The position numbers and the translations under genes are program-made. Positions 1-4,617 of a stretch of 8,239 nucleotides of DNA are shown here, in pieces (position 1 is the first letter of the stretch; each line of letters starts with the position of its first letter). A model generated the notes under the pieces. It was not told the DNA's origin. It saw only the letters and a program-made list of their open reading frames with translations, and searched no databases. This DNA comes from Oscillospiraceae bacterium (GTDB lineage: Bacteria > Bacillota > Clostridia > Oscillospirales > Oscillospiraceae), in the NCBI GenBank assembly GCA_017936205.1, contig JAGBGB010000201.1, forward strand, positions 1-8,239, given 5' to 3'.

Positions 1-90
1 ACGGTGCAGTCTTTTGCTTGCGAGCAATACCATATTGGGTAGTAAGCTTACGAAAGGTGATAGCCTAATACAGAATTTATGCTTTGCAGA

Positions 91-96
91 AAGGAG
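91..96 (+). promoter_or_regulatory. Ribosome binding site that sets the first gene's start
   Basis: AAGGAG lies 4 nt before the ATG at 101. The reading frame is open back to the window edge, with another ATG-less candidate start near 14, but only the ATG at 101 has a Shine-Dalgarno sequence. Confidence 0.65.
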
Positions 97-100
97 ACAG

Positions 101-592
101 ATGGTTGTGTTCTATACCATGTGCATTGTGATCGTTATGTATAATCTGCTGATGCTGTTCCTGTTTCGTTGTGGAGCGAATGACTATTTCAGGCTTTGCA
201 AAATGAGCAAGAGCTATATTCGGAAAAAGAAAAAGGGCTTCCGGAATTTCTGGTTCTATGAAGCAATCCATAAGGAACGGTCGCTGGGGATCCTGTATCC
301 TGTGAATGCTCTGTATCTTCTGTCTTCGGCTGTGTTCTCGGTGCTTGCTCTTAGTTTGGGCTATGTCAAGGGGCTGCAACCGATGCTTTTTATCCTTTCT
401 GTTCTCCTCTGTACTGTCCAGATCCCTGCAAGCATTCTGGCATCTGTTTACAGCACTATGGAGGAATTCGGCAGACCCTTTGTTTTGTTGGCAGTTGGAA
501 GAGTCAGTAAAAAGCCACAGAGCTCCCTGCGGGATCTGCTTCAATGCTTCGGTGCGGGATTTCTTGTGTATTTGCTTAATAAGTATTTGTAA
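101..592 (+). CDS. Putative multi-pass membrane protein, unknown function
   Basis: I do not recognise the family of this 163-residue protein. The sequence shows a hydrophobic N-terminal helix (about residues 2-23), a basic cytosolic-looking stretch (about 37-60, including RKKKKG at 41-46), two further hydrophobic segments (about 64-88 and 95-118) and a weaker C-terminal one (about 146-160). That suggests a four-helix integral membrane protein with a positively charged loop. The start at 101 is chosen because AAGGAG at 91-96 precedes it. The frame stays open upstream to the window edge, so a longer protein cannot be excluded. No catalytic motif is visible. It is separated from the next gene by 126 nt that contain a promoter, so it is probably transcribed separately from the downstream cassette, although both encode membrane proteins. 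Confidence 0.7.
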   Translation: MVVFYTMCIVIVMYNLLMLFLFRCGANDYFRLCKMSKSYIRKKKKGFRNFWFYEAIHKERSLGILYPVNALYLLSSAVFSVLALSLGYVKGLQPMLFILSVLLCTVQIPASILASVYSTMEEFGRPFVLLAVGRVSKKPQSSLRDLLQCFGAGFLVYLLNKYL

Positions 593-657
593 TTAAGCTT
601 TATGTATCATGAGCCTATGTCGGATTTGATTTCGACAGTGGGAATGAGAAGGAATCC

Positions 658-686
658 TTGACATTTATGGCTTGTTGTGCTATTTT
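658..686 (+). promoter_or_regulatory. Probable sigma-70-type promoter for the small membrane protein cassette
   Basis: A perfect TTGACA (658-663) is followed 17 bp later by TATTTT (681-686). A second AT-rich -10 candidate, TACAAT at 694-699, sits 16 bp after TTGTTG at 672-677. Either would start transcription shortly before the AAGGGAGG ribosome binding site at 704-711. This is inferred from consensus matching only. Confidence 0.5.
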
Positions 687-718
687 TATAGTATACAATA
701 CTGAAGGGAGGTATAAGA

Positions 719-982
719 ATGGCTGCACTGCTGCTGTTGTTTGCTATGGCCCTGCTTCTGGGGGGAGTGCCCATTGTGGCTCTTTCCTGCGTGATACACT
801 ATGGGATCCAAACCCACAGGAGTTGGAAGGAGCATTCCCTATATCCGGACTCTGAGGTCCTGAGAGAGAAGTGGAAGCGGAATCGATTCCGTCTGATTTG
901 CTCTTTGGTGCTGCTGATCCTGATCCCTCTTGTGGTCGTGGGTCTGGGTGTGATCGTAGGGAACTCGATTTCTTTCATGTGA
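719..982 (+). CDS. Small two-helix membrane protein, paralogue A of a tandem pair
   Basis: This is an 87-residue protein of unrecognised family. It has two hydrophobic segments (about residues 3-28 and 58-81) joined by a polar, basic linker (about 31-57). AAGGGAGG at 704-711 lies 7 nt before the ATG, a strong and well-spaced ribosome binding site. It aligns without gaps to the next gene, which has exactly the same length. In the C-terminal halves 23 of 43 positions (residues 45-87) are identical, including LICS at 59-62, a PLV block at 70-72, an IVG block at 79-81 and a terminal FM. It is the first gene of a tightly spaced cassette ending in a substrate-binding protein. Its role is unknown; being membrane-embedded and duplicated, it may form a hetero-oligomer with its partner. 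Confidence 0.75.
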   Translation: MAALLLLFAMALLLGGVPIVALSCVIHYGIQTHRSWKEHSLYPDSEVLREKWKRNRFRLICSLVLLILIPLVVVGLGVIVGNSISFM

Positions 983-990
983 GGTGTGCG

Positions 991-1254
991 ATGAATTTAT
1001 TTGCGTTATTCGTTGTGGCTGTTTTGTGTATTCCACTGTCGGTGATTGCTTTTTCTATCTACTTTATCATTTCCCTAATTGCTGCCTGCAGGGGGCACTT
1101 TGCCTGCAAAAATCATCCTACTTGGGAATCCTTGAAAGAGGATCAGAAGCGGCACCGCTTCCATTTGATCTGCTCCGGCTCGCTGCTGGTGTTCGTGCCC
1201 CTTGTGCTCTGGGGAATCACAGAGATCGTAGGGAGCTCTGTTACCTTTATGTGA
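991..1254 (+). CDS. Small two-helix membrane protein, paralogue B of a tandem pair
   Basis: This 87-residue protein is the tandem paralogue of the preceding gene. It shares the two-helix layout (about residues 3-32 and 60-81), the KR.RF.LICS stretch at the start of helix two and the terminal FM. The N-terminal half has diverged. ATG 991 is chosen because GAGGTG at 981-986, which overlaps the upstream TGA, is the only good ribosome binding site. The frame is open further upstream, but that part lies inside the previous gene. The 8-nt gap and the shared ATGTGAGGTG at the end of both copies (977-986 and 1249-1258) suggest translational coupling and a duplication that carried the junction sequence with it. 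Function unknown. Confidence 0.75.
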   Translation: MNLFALFVVAVLCIPLSVIAFSIYFIISLIAACRGHFACKNHPTWESLKEDQKRHRFHLICSGSLLVFVPLVLWGITEIVGSSVTFM

Positions 1255-1264
1255 GGTGAGTGCT

Positions 1265-1405
1265 ATGAAGGAGAAGACCTTTCGTTGTTTGATTCTATGC
1301 GTACTGATCCTGGGAATTCTGGGGACGGTTTTCCACCTGCTATATGCTGCGGATGCCTATGAACGCTGCTCTATCATTCGATTTATTGCAGAGGAGCCGT
1401 GGTGA
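1265..1405 (+). CDS. 46-residue single-pass membrane protein, unknown function
   Basis: A short open frame fits exactly between the second 87-residue gene and the binding-protein gene. It starts at ATG 1265 after GAGGTGAG (1253-1260) and ends at TGA 1403-1405. The product begins MKEKTFRCL, has one hydrophobic helix (about residues 8-27) and an 18-residue polar tail ending in EEPW. Basic residues before the helix and acidic ones after it suggest an N-in, C-out topology. The case for a real gene is its 10-nt gap after the upstream stop, its ribosome binding site and the 2-nt gap to the next likely start, all matching the cassette's spacing. No homology is recognised; it could be an accessory subunit of the neighbouring proteins. 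Confidence 0.6.
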   Translation: MKEKTFRCLILCVLILGILGTVFHLLYAADAYERCSIIRFIAEEPW

Positions 1406-1407
1406 GT

Positions 1408-2403
1408 ATGAGAAGAACCTTGATCAAACAGCTTGGGGCACTGCTTGCCCTACTACTGTTATTTGCATCTGTCAATGGGCTGATCTATGGGTTCCTGACT
1501 TGCAGATTATCCAATAACTTCAGCGGTACGGATGCGGCAAAGATGATCGATGTGGGACAGTATCTGCCCCATGAATCGGGATCGGATCTGGCTCTGATCC
1601 AAACGGACTTCCGCTTGGAGGGGGAGCTGCCTGTGCTGGACGGTGCTGCGGCACTGGTTCCGGTGTATGCCTCTGTGATCCATAGCGTGTATCCTAAGGG
1701 CTCTGTGACCTATGAGGGTGGCAGCTTCTCCGATGACAATTATTATGGAGAAAACTTTGCCCCCGACAGTAAAATGCAGTATAAGAACACCGTCCGAGGC
1801 TATGAAGCTATTGTAGACGGCACAACGGACATTCTCTTCTGTGCCGCACCCTCAGAGGCACAGAAGCAATATGCAGAAGACAAGGGCGTGGAGCTGATCT
1901 ATGTTCCCATTGGCCTGGAAGCCTTCGTATTCTTCGTTAATGAGAAGAATCCCGTGGATTCTCTGACAGTGGAGCAGATCCGTGGGATCTATGGAGGGGA
2001 GTATAAAAGCTGGAAGGAGCTTGGAGGCCCTGACCGTCCCATAAATCCCGTGACCCGTCTGTCCGGCAGCGGAAGTCAGTCTGCTATGGACAGCTTTATG
2101 GCGGGGCGAGAAATTGCGGAAAAATTCCCTTTGGCAGCTTTCGGAGGGTCCATCGGCTTTTCCTTCCGCTATTATATGGACGGCATTGTGGGCAATGAGA
2201 AAGTCAAAATGCTTGCCCTCAATGGCGTAGAACCCTCTGGGGAGAATATACGCAACGGCAGTTATCCCGTCATTGCACAGTTCTATGCGATCTATCGTGC
2301 CGATAATCCAAATCCCAATGTTCCGAAGCTCATCGACTTGCTCCTTTCCTCAGAGGGGCAAGAGCTGATCGAGGACTGCGGATATGTTCGAATTTCAGAA
2401 TAA
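1408..2403 (+). CDS. PstS-like periplasmic-type substrate-binding protein, membrane-anchored
   Basis: This 331-residue protein belongs to the type of extracellular solute-binding protein related to phosphate-binding PstS. Residues 4-30 form a hydrophobic signal or anchor; a lipobox is not convincing (FLTC at 29-32), so an uncleaved anchor is likely. Family hallmarks are LDGAAALVPVYAS (77-89, the DGSTA-like strand), TTDILFCAAPSE (139-150), a PIGLEAFVFFVNEKNPV stretch (167-183), SLTVEQIRGIY (185-195), SWKELGG (201-207), the ligand-loop motif SGSGSQSAM (219-227), GSIGFSF (247-253) and a C-terminal SSEGQELIEDCGYV segment. The ligand could be phosphate or another oxyanion; this cannot be decided from sequence. 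The start is uncertain: GTG 1399 and GTG 1402 are in frame, but ATG 1408 lies 11 nt after GAGGAG (1391-1396) and 2 nt after the upstream stop. No ABC permease or ATPase gene is adjacent. Confidence 0.85.
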   Translation: MRRTLIKQLGALLALLLLFASVNGLIYGFLTCRLSNNFSGTDAAKMIDVGQYLPHESGSDLALIQTDFRLEGELPVLDGAAALVPVYASVIHSVYPKGSVTYEGGSFSDDNYYGENFAPDSKMQYKNTVRGYEAIVDGTTDILFCAAPSEAQKQYAEDKGVELIYVPIGLEAFVFFVNEKNPVDSLTVEQIRGIYGGEYKSWKELGGPDRPINPVTRLSGSGSQSAMDSFMAGREIAEKFPLAAFGGSIGFSFRYYMDGIVGNEKVKMLALNGVEPSGENIRNGSYPVIAQFYAIYRADNPNPNVPKLIDLLLSSEGQELIEDCGYVRISE

Positions 2404-2409
2404 TCATCG

Positions 2410-2450
2410 CCCTCTGCCATGGGAATACCCCTACGGCAGAGGGTCCTTTT
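2410..2450 (+). terminator. Intrinsic terminator after the binding-protein gene
   Basis: CCCTCTGCC (2410-2418) pairs perfectly with GGCAGAGGG (2435-2443). The 16-nt loop can form a further GGG/CCC pairing (2421-2423 with 2428-2430). A T-rich tail (TCCTTTT, 2444-2450) follows. It begins 6 nt after the stop codon, a classic position. Confidence 0.85.
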
Positions 2451-2480
2451 GTCCTTATAAAGAGAAAATCAGCTTTTTTC

Positions 2481-2509
2481 TTGTATTTTATGCCAATGCG
2501 TGATATGAT
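2481..2509 (+). promoter_or_regulatory. Probable promoter for ltaE with extended -10
   Basis: TTGTAT (2481-2486), a 17-bp spacer, then TATGAT (2504-2509) preceded by TGA (2501-2503), giving a TGnTATGAT extended -10. It follows the upstream terminator and points at ltaE. Transcription would start near 2516, just before the inverted-repeat element. Confidence 0.6.
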
Positions 2510-2523
2510 GATTATGATGCAGT

Positions 2524-2571
2524 AAATTCCGATTTATCGTACCATTCGTAGGGGCGCGCATTGCGCGTCCG
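2524..2571 (+). repeat. Left terminal inverted repeat of the 194-bp element
   Basis: It matches the reverse complement of 2670-2717 at 45 of 48 positions, with all three mismatches within 2536-2540. The inner 31 bp (2541-2571) are perfect, so the copies have diverged little. Each arm also contains the small palindrome CGCGCATTGCGCG. Confidence 0.9.
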
Positions 2572-2669
2572 ACAACCGCCAAGAATTGGTGGTTGTGAAA
2601 AATGTTTCGATTTTTTGGGAAATACATTATTTTCGGTGGTTTTGGAGTTCATGCCGTTCCGCCATGAAC

Positions 2670-2717
2670 CGGACGCGCAATGCGCGCCCCTACGAATGGT
2701 GCGGAAAATCGGAATTT
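2670..2717 (-). repeat. Right terminal inverted repeat of the 194-bp element
   Basis: This is the reverse-complement partner of 2524-2571. It ends 20 nt before the ltaE ribosome binding site, so the folded stem would stand directly upstream of the translation start region without covering the AAAGGAGG sequence. Confidence 0.9.
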
Positions 2718-2737
2718 GGATGATTGTTTTTTGAAGA

Positions 2738-2745
2738 AAAGGAGG
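2738..2745 (+). promoter_or_regulatory. Ribosome binding site that sets the ltaE start
   Basis: AAAGGAGG lies 5 nt before ATG 2751. The frame is open upstream to a TTG at 2724, but that codon has no Shine-Dalgarno sequence and would place this site inside the coding sequence, so ATG 2751 is preferred. Confidence 0.85.
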
Positions 2746-2750
2746 ATCAT

Positions 2751-3806
2751 ATGCTGTCTTTTGAGAGTGATTATATTCAGGGCTGTCATGAGCGGATCCT
2801 GCAGGCTTTGGTTGCAAGTAATTATGAGAGGGAACCGGGCTATGGGGCTGACTCTTACAGTCGCAGGGCTGCAGAGAAGATCAGGAGGGCTTGTGAGTGC
2901 CCTAAGGCGGAGGTGTTTTTTATTGCCGGAGGCACCCAGACGAACCAGCTTGTGATCAGCACCCTGCTGGATTCCCATGAGGGTGTACTGGCAGCTGCTA
3001 CCGGACACATTGCCTGTCATGAGGCAGGTGCCATCGAATACAGTGGTCATAAGGTTCTTGAACTGCCTCAGAAGGAGGGGAAGATCAGTGCACGGGATCT
3101 GAGTGCATGGCTGACGGAGTTCAGTATGGATCAGAATCGGGATCATCTGGTGTTCCCCGGTATGGTGTACTTGTCCCAGCCTACGGAGTACGGGACTCTG
3201 TACTCCCTTGAGGAGCTGATGGATATTCGCAACATCTGCGATGCCTTCGGGCTTCGGCTGTATATTGACGGTGCCAGACTTGGCTATGGCTTGGCTTCTG
3301 CCTGCAATGATGTGAGTTTGCCCGATTTGGCTCGGCTGTGTGATGCCTTCTATATCGGTGGCACCAAGGTAGGAGCCCTCTGCGGAGAGGCTCTGGTGTT
3401 CCCCTTTGGAGCACCTAAGCAGTTTTTGACCAAGGTCAAGCAGCGTGGTGCGATGCTTGCCAAGGGTCGCTTGATCGGTGTTCAGTTTGATACCCTGTTT
3501 ACGGATGATCTGTATCTAAAGATCAGCCAACATGCTATGGCTATGGCTGAGAAGCTTCGGGATGTCTTCGTAGAGGCGGGCTTTACCCTGCATATGCCTC
3601 TGGTTTCCAATCAGATTTTTATCGTTCTGACCATGGATCAGAGGAATGTTCTATCAACTCATCTCCGCTTCAGCTTCTGGGAGCGGCTGGACTCGGAGTG
3701 CTGTGTGATCCGTCTGGCTGCCAGCTGGGCTACCACGGAGCAGGAGGTGGAGGAGCTGAGAGCGGTTCTGAAGGAATTTAAAAAAGAAATGGAGATGCTG
3801 AAATGA
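2751..3806 (+). CDS. ltaE: Low-specificity L-threonine aldolase (PLP-dependent)
   Basis: This 351-residue protein belongs to the threonine aldolase / beta-eliminating lyase family, fold-type I PLP enzymes that split L-threonine or L-allo-threonine into glycine and acetaldehyde in the cytosol. The length is typical. Visible features are EPGYGADSYS near the N-terminus (28-37), FFIAGGTQTNQL (56-67, cofactor phosphate region), the GHIACHEAGA stretch (85-94) with His86 as likely PLP-stacking residue, LSQPTEYGTLYS (141-152), YIDGARL (171-177) with the PLP-nitrogen Asp173, and FYIGGTKVGA (200-209) with Lys206 as the likely Schiff-base lysine. All key residues are present, so it should be active. Its last codons overlap the next gene by ATGA. 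A promoter lies upstream (2481-2509), with a 194-bp inverted-repeat element between it and this gene. Closely related amino-acid lyases are less likely but cannot be fully excluded. Confidence 0.9.
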   Translation: MLSFESDYIQGCHERILQALVASNYEREPGYGADSYSRRAAEKIRRACECPKAEVFFIAGGTQTNQLVISTLLDSHEGVLAAATGHIACHEAGAIEYSGHKVLELPQKEGKISARDLSAWLTEFSMDQNRDHLVFPGMVYLSQPTEYGTLYSLEELMDIRNICDAFGLRLYIDGARLGYGLASACNDVSLPDLARLCDAFYIGGTKVGALCGEALVFPFGAPKQFLTKVKQRGAMLAKGRLIGVQFDTLFTDDLYLKISQHAMAMAEKLRDVFVEAGFTLHMPLVSNQIFIVLTMDQRNVLSTHLRFSFWERLDSECCVIRLAASWATTEQEVEELRAVLKEFKKEMEMLK

Positions 3807-4465
3807 CACAATTTATGCAAGAGGTTTTGACCTTCCGCTCTAAGGAGAAGCCCTCCTTTTCCTTACAGTATATTTTAGCCAAGCCCTCGGATCTGCAGGA
3901 AGGGGAGAAGCTGCCCTTAGTAGTAGCCCTCCACGGAGCAGGGGAACGGGGCACGAATATTGAGGATATTAAGGTCATGGGTGTCCCCAAGTATTTGGAT
4001 AAGGGTATGCCCATCCGTGCCATTGTGCTGGCGCCCCAGCTTGCCAGTCGGGATATTATCTGGAATACGGTGATCCATGAGGTCATGGAGCTGATCCGCC
4101 TGATCCGAGACGGGGAGGCTGCGGTAGACCCCATGAATGTATGCGTTACGGGAATGAGCATGGGGGGCTATGCCACATGGGAGCTGGCTATGAGCTATAC
4201 TTCGGAATTCGCTGCCATTGCCCCTGTTTGCGGTGGTGGGACTCCTTGGAGAGCATGGCGGCTGGCAGAGCTCCCGGTCAGAACCTATCACGGAGATGCA
4301 GATGATACTGTTCCTCTGTCGGAGACCCTCCATATGGTAGACGCCATAAAGGAAGCCGGGGGCAATCCCGAATGTATCCTACTCCACGGTGTAGGCCACA
4401 ACTGCTGGGACTGGTCCTATGAGCATACAGATCTGCTGCAGTGGCTGGTATCTCATGGGAAATAA
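3803..4465 (+). CDS. Small alpha/beta-hydrolase (esterase / predicted peptidase type)
   Basis: This 220-residue protein has the alpha/beta-hydrolase fold of the dienelactone hydrolase / PHB-depolymerase-like esterase and prolyl-oligopeptidase-like group. Seen in order: the oxyanion-loop region VVALHGAGERG (40-50), the nucleophile elbow GMSMGG with Ser119 (117-122), HGDADDTVP with Asp167 as likely acid (Asp168 is adjacent; 163-171), and GVGHNCW with His199 (196-202). The full catalytic triad is therefore present. No signal peptide is visible, so it is probably cytosolic. The start ATG overlaps the ltaE stop (ATGA), with GGAG at 3791-3794 eight nucleotides upstream, so it is probably translationally coupled to ltaE. 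The substrate is unknown, and the link with threonine aldolase may be only co-regulation. A short form lacking extra domains is common in this group. Confidence 0.85.
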   Translation: MTQFMQEVLTFRSKEKPSFSLQYILAKPSDLQEGEKLPLVVALHGAGERGTNIEDIKVMGVPKYLDKGMPIRAIVLAPQLASRDIIWNTVIHEVMELIRLIRDGEAAVDPMNVCVTGMSMGGYATWELAMSYTSEFAAIAPVCGGGTPWRAWRLAELPVRTYHGDADDTVPLSETLHMVDAIKEAGGNPECILLHGVGHNCWDWSYEHTDLLQWLVSHGK

Positions 4466-4466
4466 A

Positions 4467-4516
4467 AGGGGAATTCTCACAAAGAACGGGATCTTTTGGA
4501 AAATTCCTTTACTTTT
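4467..4516 (+). terminator. Weak candidate terminator after the hydrolase gene
   Basis: GGAATT (4470-4475) pairs with AATTCC (4502-4507), extendable by G-U and A-T pairs. An inner AAAGA/TCTTT hairpin (4481-4485, 4492-4496) lies within, and TTTACTTTT follows. The stem is AT-rich and interrupted, and it overlaps the next promoter's -35, so termination may be partial. Confidence 0.35.
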
Positions 4517-4536
4517 CTACATGGATTTTGTATAAT
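4508..4536 (+). promoter_or_regulatory. Promoter for the radical SAM gene pair
   Basis: TTTACT (4508-4513), a 17-bp spacer and a perfect TATAAT (4531-4536). The start of transcription would fall near 4543, giving a leader of about 75 nt before the first radical SAM gene. Confidence 0.65.
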
Positions 4537-4550
4537 AAGCTGATAGAATG

Positions 4551-4587
4551 CCATTGGCGCGGAGACGTTTTGAGCCGAGCCCGATGG
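4551..4587 (+). other. Possible leader hairpin before the radical SAM genes
   Basis: CCAT (4551-4554), GGC (4556-4558) and CGG (4560-4562) can pair with CCG (4575-4577), GCC (4579-4581) and ATGG (4584-4587). This makes an interrupted 10-bp stem with a 12-nt loop. The hexamer GCTGAT flanks it on both sides (4539-4544, 4592-4597). It does not match a riboswitch class I can identify and has no following T run. Confidence 0.35.
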
Positions 4588-4617
4588 AATCGCTGATCAT
4601 ATGTGTGAGGTACTTCT

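Larger units (their letters stand above)
2524..2717. mobile_element. 194-bp MITE-like element with 48-bp terminal inverted repeats
   Basis: The two ends are near-perfect reverse complements over 48 bp with three mismatches, starting AAATTCCGATTT on the left and ending AAATCGGAATTT on the right. The core of each arm contains GTAGGGGCGCGCATTGCGCG. Between the arms are a hairpin of ACAACCGCCAA (2572-2582) with TTGGTGGTTGT (2586-2596), an AT-rich centre (about 2597-2640), and a second hairpin GTTCATG/CATGAAC (2647-2653, 2663-2669). There is no credible coding sequence inside, so it would be non-autonomous. I recall similar GTAGGGGCG repeats between genes of gut Clostridia, which fits a dispersed miniature transposable element. 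A target duplication is not certain: GATGATT occurs at 2507-2513 and 2719-2725 but does not abut the left repeat. Confidence 0.75.

Noticed and set aside
1..100. Reading frame open from the window edge into the first gene, and two other frames that stop at 42 and 66 and could be the tail of an upstream gene
   Set aside because: The stretch is too short to recognise any protein, and the AAGGAG at 91-96 points to a start at 101. An upstream gene end is possible but cannot be supported.
77..544. 155-codon antisense open frame opposite the first membrane protein gene
   Set aside because: It has no ribosome binding site, its composition resembles a shadow frame, and the sense strand has a better-supported gene.
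2507..2725. GATGATT direct repeats as a target-site duplication of the 194-bp element
   Set aside because: The right copy begins one base after the inverted repeat, but the left copy is 10 nt away from it, and the left flank is itself repetitive (GATGATTATGATG), so a chance match is likely.
2512..3146. Antisense open frames crossing the inverted-repeat element and the start of ltaE
   Set aside because: They run through the repeat arms and through conserved ltaE coding sequence; no family resemblance or start signal is seen.
4540..4617. Cobalamin or SAM riboswitch upstream of the B12/radical SAM genes
   Set aside because: GGAGACG and GCCCGATG fragments resemble pieces of those riboswitches, but the leader is too short and the remaining conserved elements are missing.
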